Positions 17,781 through 24,771 of a stretch of 43,299 nucleotides of DNA are shown one piece after another. The stretch comes from Streptomyces bambusae (GTDB lineage: Bacteria; Actinomycetota; Actinomycetes; Streptomycetales; Streptomycetaceae): assembly GCF_019400985.1 (NCBI RefSeq), contig NZ_WTFF01000019.1, positions 1 through 43,299 on the forward strand, written 5' to 3'. Position 1 is the stretch's first letter, and each line of letters starts with the position of its first letter. The notes under the pieces are model-generated. The model searched no databases. It was not told the origin of the DNA and saw nothing but the letters and a program-made list of their open reading frames with translations. The position numbers and the translations under genes were made by a program.

Positions 17781-19144
17781 ACAGAACCCCCGCTCGCGTG
17801 GCCGCGTACCGCGAGCGCCGGCGTGGCCTCGGCCGGCGGCCGGCCGGCGGCCGGCGTCGGACGGTCCCGGACCGTGGTGGCGACGACGACGCCGACGACC
17901 TCGTGCCCCGCGTCCGCACACGCCCCGGCGATGCCGGTGAGCTCCTCCGCGGTCCAGCTGCCCGCGCTGAGCACGACCAGGGCACCGGACTCGGTGTCGC
18001 GGTCCGGCACCAGCGGCCGGGACACCGAGACGTCCACCACCCGCAGCAGGGGACCGCTCCCGGCCTCGGCGGCGAGCCGCTCGGCGGCCCGGACGGCGGT
18101 CGTGTCGCCGTCCGGTACGACGACCAGCAGCCGCCGGGGAGCCGGCAGTCGGTCCCGGAGGCGGGCGCACACCCGCCGGTAGCGGATCAGCCTGCCGGCC
18201 TCGTCGCCGGACATCCGCGGAGCCGGTACGTCCCACCGGGTGTCGACGCCGAGGAGCCGGCGGAGCCGGGCTCGCGCGCCACGGCCCTGCGGCCGGTGCG
18301 CGGGCCGCTGCACAGGTACGTCGACGGTACCCAGCAGTGCCCCGCCCAGTGCCGCGGCGATCTCCGGCTCGGTACGCAGCCGGCGGTCGACCCGTGCGGC
18401 GGACAGATGGCCGACGACCGCGCACAGGAGGAACAGCAGCGCCCCGGCCGCGACGAGCTGGATCCTGGTCGGCGGTGCCTCGCCGGTCGGCCGGGCCGCC
18501 GGCCCCATGACGACCATGCCGGCCTTGCCGGCCGCCGGGTCGGCCTCGTCCAGTTTCTTCATGGCGTCCTGCAGCGCGGTGCGCAGCTTCTCCAGTTCGG
18601 TGCGGGCCTGCACGCTCTCCACGTTCCGCCCCGGATCGGCCGCATTGGCCAGGTCGGTGATGCGGCGGTTGGTCTCCGCCACCTTCTGCCGCAGTGCCTC
18701 GGGCGCCGTAGCCGCGTCGGCGGCGGCGCTGTCGCCCGCGATCCGCGCGGCGAAGGCGACGAACTGCTGGGCCACCTGGTCCGAGAGCCGCTGCGCGCGC
18801 TCCGGGGTGTCGGCCGTACCCGAGATCTTGATGATGTTCCCGTCGGCGGTCCCGGCGCTCACCCGGTCCCGCAGCTCGGTGCCGCTGACGCGGGTCCAGC
18901 CGAGCGTGGCGGCCGCGCGGTCGAGCACCGCCGAACTGGTCGCGATCTCCGCCTGGGTCAGCAGCTCGCGCTCCTCCCACGCCCCCGGCAGCAGTACCGA
19001 CGCCGAGGTCGTGTAGCGCGGCGGGAACAGCACGGAGGCGCCGTAGCCGACGAGCGCTCCCAGCAGGGCGAGGAGGGTGAGGAGCCGCCGGCGCCGACGG
19101 AGAATCCGCCCGATCGTGACCAGGCGTATCGTGTCGTCGCTCAA
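17777..19144 (-). CDS. Wzz-like polysaccharide co-polymerase with degenerate BY-kinase domain (first of pair)
   Basis: 455 residues from a TTG at 19144 (TTGA overlap), with GGAGGAGG eight bases upstream. The layout is an Arg-rich N-terminus, TM1 near residues 20-40 (LLTLLALLGALVGYGASVLF), an extracytoplasmic region with heptad-like helices (LEKLRTALQDAMKKLDE), TM2 at about 230-250, and a cytoplasmic nucleotide-binding-like domain. In that domain the segment LLVVVPDGDTTAVRAAERLA occupies the Walker A position but lacks the invariant Gly-Lys-Thr/Ser. The family regulates polymer length and export. Two tandem co-polymerases, both with inactive-looking kinase parts, are unusual; they may form a hetero-oligomer. 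A Tyr-rich autophosphorylation tail is not visible in either protein. Confidence 0.85.
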   Translation of the reverse strand: MSDDTIRLVTIGRILRRRRRLLTLLALLGALVGYGASVLFPPRYTTSASVLLPGAWEERELLTQAEIATSSAVLDRAAATLGWTRVSGTELRDRVSAGTADGNIIKISGTADTPERAQRLSDQVAQQFVAFAARIAGDSAAADAATAPEALRQKVAETNRRITDLANAADPGRNVESVQARTELEKLRTALQDAMKKLDEADPAAGKAGMVVMGPAARPTGEAPPTRIQLVAAGALLFLLCAVVGHLSAARVDRRLRTEPEIAAALGGALLGTVDVPVQRPAHRPQGRGARARLRRLLGVDTRWDVPAPRMSGDEAGRLIRYRRVCARLRDRLPAPRRLLVVVPDGDTTAVRAAERLAAEAGSGPLLRVVDVSVSRPLVPDRDTESGALVVLSAGSWTAEELTGIAGACADAGHEVVGVVVATTVRDRPTPAAGRPPAEATPALAVRGHASGGSV

Positions 19145-20436
19145 CGGCGCGGCCTCCTCCGTGCCCGGCCCGGGCCGCCCCCCGGCACCGGGGCGCGGTC
19201 ACGGCAGGCAGCGGCGTAGGCGGCGAGCAGCGACGCTTGCGAGTTCCGCCAGGAGAGCGGCCCGCTGATCCGCTCCTGGCCGATCTTGCCCATCAGGGCC
19301 CGCTTCTCCGGATCGTCCAGCAGCAGCGCGATGAGCCCGGCGAACTCGGCCTCGTCGTCGGCGGGGGCGTAGACGGCGGCGTCACCGGCGGAGACGCGCG
19401 CCTCCTTCAGGTCGAACGAGACGATCGGCCGGCCCATCACCATGTACTCCAGGACCTTGTTCATCGTCGACACGTCGTTGAGCGGATTGCGCGGGTCGGG
19501 GGAGAGGCACACGTCCGCGGTGGACAGGTAGCGCACCAGGTCGGCGTCCGGAACACGCCCGGTGAACTGCACCTGCTCCGAGAGCCCGAGCCGCCGGGCC
19601 AGCTCCACCATCGCGTCGAAGGTGTCGCCGCCGCCGACGAACACCGCATGCCAGTCGGTCCGCCCGAGCTCGTCGCGCAGCTTCGCCAGGGCCCGCAAGG
19701 CGTAGTCCACGCCGTCCTGCGGCCCCATGACGCCGAGGTAGCACAGCAGATGGGGCTTGCCGCGCTTCAACTCCGGCTCCGGCTCCACGGGGTGGAACCG
19801 GCCGATGTCGGGCGCGCTGCGTACCACGAACACGTCCGCCGGCCGCCGGCCGCCACGGCGCACCGCGACGTCCCGGTAGCTCTCGTTCGTGGCGAGCACG
19901 ACGTCCGCGGCCCGGTAGGTCAGCCGCTCCAGCGCGCACACGCCGCGGTAGAGCAGGTCCTCGCCGCGGCCGAACCGGGAGAGGTACAGCTCGGGCACCA
20001 GGTCGTGCTGGTCGAAGACGAACCGCGCGCCGCGCCGCTTCAGCCACAGCGCCGGCAGGAACAGCAGGTCGGGCGGGTTGCAGGCGTGGACCACGTCGAC
20101 CGGGCCGACCTTGCGGGCCAGCCGGGCCGTGTGCCACAGCGCCGTTCCGTACTCCCGCAGGTAGCCGGCCGGGCCTCCGGTGGCCGCGCGCAACGGGTAG
20201 CGGTGGATGCGCACCCCGTCGATCTCCGCGTACGCCTCCGTGTCCCGTTTCTCCCCCCGGGGACAGATGACGTGCACCTCCCAGCCCGCGTCGCGCAGTG
20301 TCGTGCACTCCTGCCACACCCGCCGGTCGAACGGCACCGACAGGTTCTCCACCAGGATCAGCGCGCGCCGGCCCGGCCGGTCGCTGCCGGCTGCGTCACC
20401 GGACGATGTGCCACCGAACGCCGTGTCACCAAGCAA
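19141..20436 (-). CDS. Glycosyltransferase family 4
   Basis: Up to 431 residues from a TTG at 20436, which overlaps the dehydrogenase gene by 11 bases. The start is uncertain because the first 25 residues are low-complexity and the ribosome-binding site is weak; a GTG inside LILVENL is the next in-frame choice. The GT-B fold is clear: ENLSVPFDRRVWQEC near the N-terminus, HACNPPDLLFLPA, FDQHDLVPELY, and the donor half with LCYLGVMGPQDGVDYALRAL, FVGGGD and VLEYMVMGRPIVSFD. The pattern resembles WbuB-like GT4 transferases that act early in repeat-unit assembly. Position next to the initiating sugar transferase suggests it adds the second sugar. Confidence 0.9.
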   Translation of the reverse strand: MLGDTAFGGTSSGDAAGSDRPGRRALILVENLSVPFDRRVWQECTTLRDAGWEVHVICPRGEKRDTEAYAEIDGVRIHRYPLRAATGGPAGYLREYGTALWHTARLARKVGPVDVVHACNPPDLLFLPALWLKRRGARFVFDQHDLVPELYLSRFGRGEDLLYRGVCALERLTYRAADVVLATNESYRDVAVRRGGRRPADVFVVRSAPDIGRFHPVEPEPELKRGKPHLLCYLGVMGPQDGVDYALRALAKLRDELGRTDWHAVFVGGGDTFDAMVELARRLGLSEQVQFTGRVPDADLVRYLSTADVCLSPDPRNPLNDVSTMNKVLEYMVMGRPIVSFDLKEARVSAGDAAVYAPADDEAEFAGLIALLLDDPEKRALMGKIGQERISGPLSWRNSQASLLAAYAAACRDRAPVPGGGPGRARRRPRR

Positions 20437-21742
20437 GGCCCATGTACCCCGGTTCGGCCCGGCGCGCCTCGGCGTCGGGAAGGTGGATGAGGTCGACGAT
20501 CACCGGGCCGCCGCCATGGGGCAGCGCCGACAGCACGGCCGGATCCCTGGTCCCGACCAGGCACACCTCGGCGTGCTCCAGCACCTCGTCGACGGAATCC
20601 GCGAGCAGCTGCGCGAGGTGCGGCAGCCGGGTCTCGATGTACTCGCGGTTCGCGCCGAGCAGCCGGGACAGGCTCACATTGGCGTCGTAGATCCGCAGGT
20701 CGTACCCCTTGCCGAAGAGCCTCTCCGCCAGCTCGACGAGCGGGCTCTCGCGGAGGTCGTCGGTGCCGGGCTTGAAGGACAGCCCGAACAGGCCGGCCCG
20801 GCGCTTGCCGGTGCGCTCGACCAGCTCCACCGCGCGCTGCAGATGGTCGGAATTGGACGGCAGCACGTGGGACAGGATGGGCACCGAGACGTCGGCCCGC
20901 TGCGCCGCGTGCACCAGGCTGCGCAGGTCCTTGGGCAGGCAGGAGCCACCGAAGGCGAAGCCGGGCCGCAGGTAGGCGGGGCTGATGTTCAGCTTGCGGT
21001 CCGCCAGGAACACGTCGATCACCTGGTGCGAGTCCACCCCGAGCGCCTGGCACACGGCGCCCAGCTCGTTCGCGAAGCCGATCTTGAGGCCGTGGAACGC
21101 GTTGTCCGCGTACTTGATCGCCTCGGCCGTCGGGACCGGCACCCGGAACACCTCGCCCGGCAAGCCGTCGTACAGCGCCATCACGGCATCGCCACTCGCC
21201 GCATCGAGCTCGCCGATGACGGTCTTGGGCGGGTCGAAGAAGTCCCGCACGCTCGTGCCCTCGCGCAGGAACTCCGGGTTGACCGCGACCCCGACGTCCA
21301 CCCCGGCGGTGCCGCCGACGTACTTCTCCAGGATCGGTACCAGCAGGTTCAGGCAGGTGCCCGGGAGCATGGTGCTGCGGAACACGACCGTGTGCCGCCC
21401 GCCCCGCTCGGCGAGCGCGGCGCCGATCTCCTCGGTGACCCGCTCCAAGTACGTCGTGCACAGGCTGCCGTTGGGCTCCGACGGCGTGCCCACGCAGACC
21501 AGCGACACCTCGCTGCCCGCGATCGCCTCGCCGACGTCGCCGGTGGCGCGTAACGCTCCGGTCCGCACGACCTCGGCGACGAGCTCGCCGATCCGCTCCT
21601 CGACCACCGGCGCCGAGCCGCTGTTGACCAGGTCGACCTTCACCTGGTTCACATCCACCCCGATGACCTCGTGACCCATGCTGGCCAGGCACGCGGCCGA
21701 CACGCAGCCCACGTAGCCGAGCCCGAAAACGCTGACTCTCAT
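20426..21742 (-). CDS. Nucleotide sugar dehydrogenase (UDP-glucose/GDP-mannose 6-dehydrogenase family)
   Basis: 438 residues from an ATG at 21742, with GGAGG eight bases upstream. The NAD-binding motif GLGYVG is at residues 7-12. NPEFLREG at about 155-162 and the catalytic Cys268 in FGGSCLPKD are intact. Segments such as CVGTPSEPNGSL look closer to the GDP-mannose dehydrogenase branch (AlgD) than to UDP-glucose dehydrogenase, but I cannot decide between them by eye. The four-electron oxidation gives a uronic acid donor, which fits the heparinase-like lyase and the amidotransferase in this operon. Codon 64 is a TTA (21551-21553), so early operon expression could depend on the bldA tRNA. Confidence 0.93.
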   Translation of the reverse strand: MRVSVFGLGYVGCVSAACLASMGHEVIGVDVNQVKVDLVNSGSAPVVEERIGELVAEVVRTGALRATGDVGEAIAGSEVSLVCVGTPSEPNGSLCTTYLERVTEEIGAALAERGGRHTVVFRSTMLPGTCLNLLVPILEKYVGGTAGVDVGVAVNPEFLREGTSVRDFFDPPKTVIGELDAASGDAVMALYDGLPGEVFRVPVPTAEAIKYADNAFHGLKIGFANELGAVCQALGVDSHQVIDVFLADRKLNISPAYLRPGFAFGGSCLPKDLRSLVHAAQRADVSVPILSHVLPSNSDHLQRAVELVERTGKRRAGLFGLSFKPGTDDLRESPLVELAERLFGKGYDLRIYDANVSLSRLLGANREYIETRLPHLAQLLADSVDEVLEHAEVCLVGTRDPAVLSALPHGGGPVIVDLIHLPDAEARRAEPGYMGLAW

Positions 21743-21824
21743 GACCCGTTCCTCCCCCCAGGCAGGCCCCACCGGCCTGCGGTCCGCGCGCCGGCGGGAC
21801 CGTCGCATCGCAGCCCCCCGCGCA

Positions 21825-23303
21825 TCAGTAGGCCCCCTGCCCGTGCACCACCGCACGCAGCGTCTTCCACAAGATCACTGTGTCCAGGGCCAGCGACCAG
21901 TCCTCCACGTACCGCAGGTCCAGCCGGACCGCCTCCTCCCACGGCAGGTCGCTGCGTCCGCTGATCTGCCACAGGCCGGTCAGTCCGGGCTTGACCAGCA
22001 GCCGCCGCCGGATGTCCGGGCCGTACGCGGCGGACTCCTCCGGCAGCGGAGGCCGCGGACCGACGAGCGACATCGATCCCGTGAGTACGTTGAAGAGCTG
22101 CGGGAGCTCGTCGATCGAGTACCGGCGCAGCACCGCTCCCACCCGGGTCACCCGCGGATCCCGGCGGAGCTTGAACAGCAGGCCGGCGCCCTCGTTGCGG
22201 TCGGCGAGTCCGGCCCGTGCCCGGTCGGCCCCGGCGACCATGGTGCGGAACTTGACGATGGTGAACTCGCGGCCGTCCTTGCCGACCCTGCGCTGGCGGT
22301 AGAACGCCCCGCCCCGGCTGTCCGCCAGCACGAGCAGTGCGACGAACACCATCAGCGGCGCGAACAGCACCAGCAGGACCGCCGCGCCCATCCGGTCGGC
22401 GACCTCCTTGACCGCCCGGCGGCCTCCGGTGAAGGCCGGCATGCTGACCCGCAGCAGCGGTATCCCGAGCACCGCGTCGACGTGCAGCCGCGGGCCGGCC
22501 ACCTCCATCAGCACGGGGGCCACGACCATCTCGGCGTCGCTGCCTTCGAGGTTCCAGGCCAGCCGCTGCAGCCGGTCCGGTGACCAGTGCGGGTCCGGTG
22601 TGACCGCGACGACCCGGTAGCCGTCGCGGCGGACGTGGCCCGCGACGTCCGCCAGCCGGCCGACGACCGGCACTCCGTCGATCCGGTCACCGCCCCGCCC
22701 GGGACCGTCCGGCGTGCACACCGCGTCCACCCGCCAGCCGAGGTGCGGGAACTTGCGGGTCCGGGCGATCAGGTCGCGTACGGTGGCCGGGCTCCCGGCG
22801 GCGAGCACCGGTCTCAGGCACCGGCCTTCCTTACGCTGTCTGTGCAGCCGGAGGCGCAGCAGATAGCGCATGGTCATGGTGACGATCGCGATCGCGGGGA
22901 TCGCGACGAAGATCCAGAGTTTGATGTTGCGCGAGGTGAGGGCGATCCCGCCGAGCGCCAGGACGACGGTCGCCATGAACAGTGAGCGTCCGAGCCGGCG
23001 GAATTCCTCGGCGCCCTGGCCGAGCACGGCCGCAGTCCACGACCGGCTCACGGCCAGCGCACCCAGCACCAGCAGCCAGGTGCCGAATGCGAGAATTCCC
23101 CATTTCTCGTGCCAGTTGGCCGCGTCCCGGGCCCCGAAGAAGTTGCCGATCGCCGCCACCACGAAGGCGGTGGCCACGGTGTCGCTGGTGATCACGGTAC
23201 CGCGGTAGCGCTGCTCCCAGTCGATCGCCTGCTGTCCGACTGCCCCGTCCGCCGGACGCTCGCGCGTCGGCGGAAGCGGGCTGACCAATCCCCCCTGCCG
23301 CAC
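21825..23303 (-). CDS. Polyprenyl-phosphate sugar-1-phosphate transferase (WcaJ/CpsE type)
   Basis: 492 residues from a GTG at 23303 behind a G-rich ribosome-binding stretch. An in-frame GTG at 23417 would add 38 residues but would translate the structured leader. The N-terminal half has several membrane helices and a CoA-binding-like domain. The C-terminal third is the catalytic bacterial sugar transferase domain, with FTIVKFRTM, DELPQLFNVLTGSMSLVGPR and KPGLTGLWQISGRS, all intact. It transfers a hexose-1-phosphate to undecaprenyl phosphate and so starts repeat-unit synthesis. It is the first gene of the 17-gene operon, with an 82-base gap before the dehydrogenase gene. Confidence 0.92.
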   Translation of the reverse strand: MRQGGLVSPLPPTRERPADGAVGQQAIDWEQRYRGTVITSDTVATAFVVAAIGNFFGARDAANWHEKWGILAFGTWLLVLGALAVSRSWTAAVLGQGAEEFRRLGRSLFMATVVLALGGIALTSRNIKLWIFVAIPAIAIVTMTMRYLLRLRLHRQRKEGRCLRPVLAAGSPATVRDLIARTRKFPHLGWRVDAVCTPDGPGRGGDRIDGVPVVGRLADVAGHVRRDGYRVVAVTPDPHWSPDRLQRLAWNLEGSDAEMVVAPVLMEVAGPRLHVDAVLGIPLLRVSMPAFTGGRRAVKEVADRMGAAVLLVLFAPLMVFVALLVLADSRGGAFYRQRRVGKDGREFTIVKFRTMVAGADRARAGLADRNEGAGLLFKLRRDPRVTRVGAVLRRYSIDELPQLFNVLTGSMSLVGPRPPLPEESAAYGPDIRRRLLVKPGLTGLWQISGRSDLPWEEAVRLDLRYVEDWSLALDTVILWKTLRAVVHGQGAY

Positions 23304-23355
23304 AGAACCCCCCAAGGTCCCCAGTGGTTGGACGTGTTCGCCGCACACTGCTGCT

Positions 23356-23400
23356 CGCCGGGAGGCCCCCGCCTCCGGCGCCGCGCTGTTCCTCCCGGCG
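23356..23400 (-). promoter_or_regulatory. Mutually exclusive hairpins in the exopolysaccharide leader
   Basis: Read as minus-strand RNA the order is A (23400-23391, CGCCGGGAGG), B (23380-23371, CGCCGGAGGC), four G, then C (23366-23356, GCCTCCCGGCG). C pairs perfectly with A over 10 bp, or with B over 10 bp with one bulged base. Only one pairing can form at a time, the layout of an attenuator or switch. Arm C ends 52 bases before the GTG start. Confidence 0.6.
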
Positions 23401-23438
23401 GGATCCCCCCCGCACACGAGTTCCTGGCTGTTCCAGAC

Positions 23439-23513
23439 CTACGTGAACCACTCGCCGAAGCCTTGGGTGTCCCCACACCCAAGGCCCTCTTTCAGGCACG
23501 AAGAATTGATCAT
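23439..23513 (-). CDS. Possible 24-residue leader peptide
   Basis: An ATG at 23513 opens a 24-codon frame beginning MINSSC and ending GFGEWFT, closed by TAG at 23439. It spans the perfect hairpin, so translating it would unfold that stem. The upstream signal is weak (GGA seven bases before the ATG), and six of 23 third positions are A or T, more than in the genes nearby. It could be a leader peptide of the exopolysaccharide operon or chance. I do not recognise the peptide. Confidence 0.2.
   Translation of the reverse strand: MINSSCLKEGLGCGDTQGFGEWFT
23461..23484 (-). promoter_or_regulatory. Perfect 10-bp hairpin in the exopolysaccharide leader
   Basis: The arms CCTTGGGTGT and ACACCCAAGG are perfectly complementary around a 4-base loop, 158 bases before the sugar transferase start. 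There is no T-run in the direction of transcription, so it is not a simple intrinsic terminator. It could be an operator palindrome or a leader RNA hairpin. Confidence 0.8.
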
Positions 23514-23575
23514 CCCCACGTCCGGCGCCCGGGACGCGACTGCTGGCGTTCCGTAGCACTGGACCTATTGATCAT
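23504..23575. promoter_or_regulatory. Two copies of ATTGATCAT 63 bp apart
   Basis: The nonamer ATTGATCAT, with the palindrome TGATCA at its core, occurs at 23504-23512 and 23567-23575. The spacing of 63 bp is six helical turns, as expected for a dimeric repressor bridging two sites. No -10/-35 pair is clear between them, so a regulatory role is only a suggestion. Confidence 0.3.
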
Positions 23576-23747
23576 TCTTGGTCGCCTTGTGTCCGAACAG
23601 CTGAAGCACGGTCAATCTAGACCATCGGGATCGGCTCGAAGCGGAGATGTGTGAAATCCGTGTGCAAACTTTGGGGCTCTGTCCACCGGTCGGTGAAGGT
23701 GCCGCCGGACCGGGACCGGGTCAAGGCCCGGGGGACCGGTTTCCGGG

Positions 23748-24749
23748 TCAGCTCCCGTCCACCGCCCACAGCGCCGAAGTAACCGCTCCACGAAACGTTT
23801 TGGCGCGCAGGGACTCCATGCCGAGGTGGAGGGCGGTCGCGCCGTGGGCGTAGGCGTACTCGATCGGGAGGTAGTAGACGAGGTTGAAGTACTCGTGTGC
23901 ACCGCGCAGTTGTGCGTACTCGTATCCGGTGGAGCGGATCCAGACGGTGTCTGCGTGCAGGTAGAAGAGGCTGAAGGCGATCATACGATTTTCGGCGTAC
24001 GCGGCGTGGACGATTCCCGTGTCCGCCATGCCCTCGGCCTGCTCGCGCAGCAGCGCCGCCATGAAGCCGGGGTCGGCCGGGTGACCGTGGCGCCCCTGGA
24101 GCTGAGCCGCCAGTGCGCCGGCGGCGTCGGCGCACTCGGAGAGCCGCAGGGTGCGCAGCTCGTATCCGGCTTCGGCGAACGCCCGGCGTTCGCGGCGGAT
24201 GGTGACGCGCCGCTTGGACGGCAGGCCGGCGAGATAGTCGTCGAAGGTGCTGCCGGGCAGCGGAATACGGGCGTCCTGGTTCAGCTGGACGGGCACGGCG
24301 TTGCAGACGTCGGCCAGTTCGGCGGCCGCCGCATCGGTGACGTAGAGCCACCACGGCTGCGCCTGCTCGGCGGCGGCCAGGGACCGGGAGGCCGCCACGA
24401 GCCGGCCCAGTGCCTCGCGCCGCCGGTCCGGGGTGAGACGGGGGTGGAGGAGCGGAGCGTTCAGGTAGCCACGGCGGGCGCCGGCGAGCACGGTCCGGCC
24501 CGGTGCGCGGCCGGGGACGATCTCGTGCACGCGGTAGAGGTCGTTGGGCTCGGTGTCCACCACGTACAGCGGTGCGGCCGCGATCAGCCGGCCCTCGTCG
24601 TGGACCAGGGCGTAGCGGACCCGGGCGGTGGGGTCGTGCTGCTGGGCCGACAGCCACCGGTGGGAGAGGTAGAAGCCCGCCTGCGCGGACAGGGCGTCCC
24701 ACCGGTCGGCGGGAACGTCCATGATGTCGGGTACGAGGGTGAGGATCAC
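23748..24749 (-). CDS. FemAB/GNAT-like (peptidogalycan-type) acyltransferase
   Basis: 333 residues from a GTG at 24749, 22 bases after the MFS gene stop. Residues 1-150 and 160-330 look like two GNAT-type lobes, as in the COG3146/FemAB-like group (PF04339). LPSKRRVTIRRERRAF is the typical basic helix, and YFNLVYYLPIEYAYAHGATALHLG the C-terminal core. FemAB-type enzymes form peptide bonds using aminoacyl-tRNA; other members acylate with CoA thioesters. As the last gene of a ligase and hydroxylase operon it may attach an amino acid or acyl group to the product, or act in self-resistance. No tRNA synthetase gene is present to support the tRNA-dependent reading. Function is inferred only from fold and context. 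Confidence 0.75.
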   Translation of the reverse strand: MILTLVPDIMDVPADRWDALSAQAGFYLSHRWLSAQQHDPTARVRYALVHDEGRLIAAAPLYVVDTEPNDLYRVHEIVPGRAPGRTVLAGARRGYLNAPLLHPRLTPDRRREALGRLVAASRSLAAAEQAQPWWLYVTDAAAAELADVCNAVPVQLNQDARIPLPGSTFDDYLAGLPSKRRVTIRRERRAFAEAGYELRTLRLSECADAAGALAAQLQGRHGHPADPGFMAALLREQAEGMADTGIVHAAYAENRMIAFSLFYLHADTVWIRSTGYEYAQLRGAHEYFNLVYYLPIEYAYAHGATALHLGMESLRAKTFRGAVTSALWAVDGS

Positions 24750-24771
24750 GGCAGAGGTCCGTTCCTTGCGG

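Larger units (their letters stand above)
23304..23747 (-). promoter_or_regulatory. Leader and promoter region of the exopolysaccharide operon
   Basis: A 444-base gap between the FemAB-like gene end and the sugar transferase start, both on the minus strand. It must hold the operon promoter and probably the 3' end of the upstream transcript. A possible -35 TTGACC lies at about 23609-23614, but no convincing -10 follows. Close to the start are two structured parts, listed separately: a perfect hairpin and a pair of competing hairpins. The sequence is less G+C-rich than the genes. I found no strong U-tailed terminator for the upstream gene; a weak CCGGG/CCCGG stem lies near 23715-23732. Confidence 0.6.

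Noticed and set aside
23439..23513. The 24-residue leader peptide as a lasso or other RiPP precursor
   Set aside because: The glycine-rich end with a Glu/Asp is suggestive, but no lasso cyclase, leader peptidase or recognition protein gene is in the window.
23617..23760. Minus-strand frame after the FemAB-like gene ending in a protein-like stretch (GTFTDRW...)
   Set aside because: It depends on a frame that is a shadow of the FemAB-like gene, and its third positions have too much A+T. I found no start of its own.
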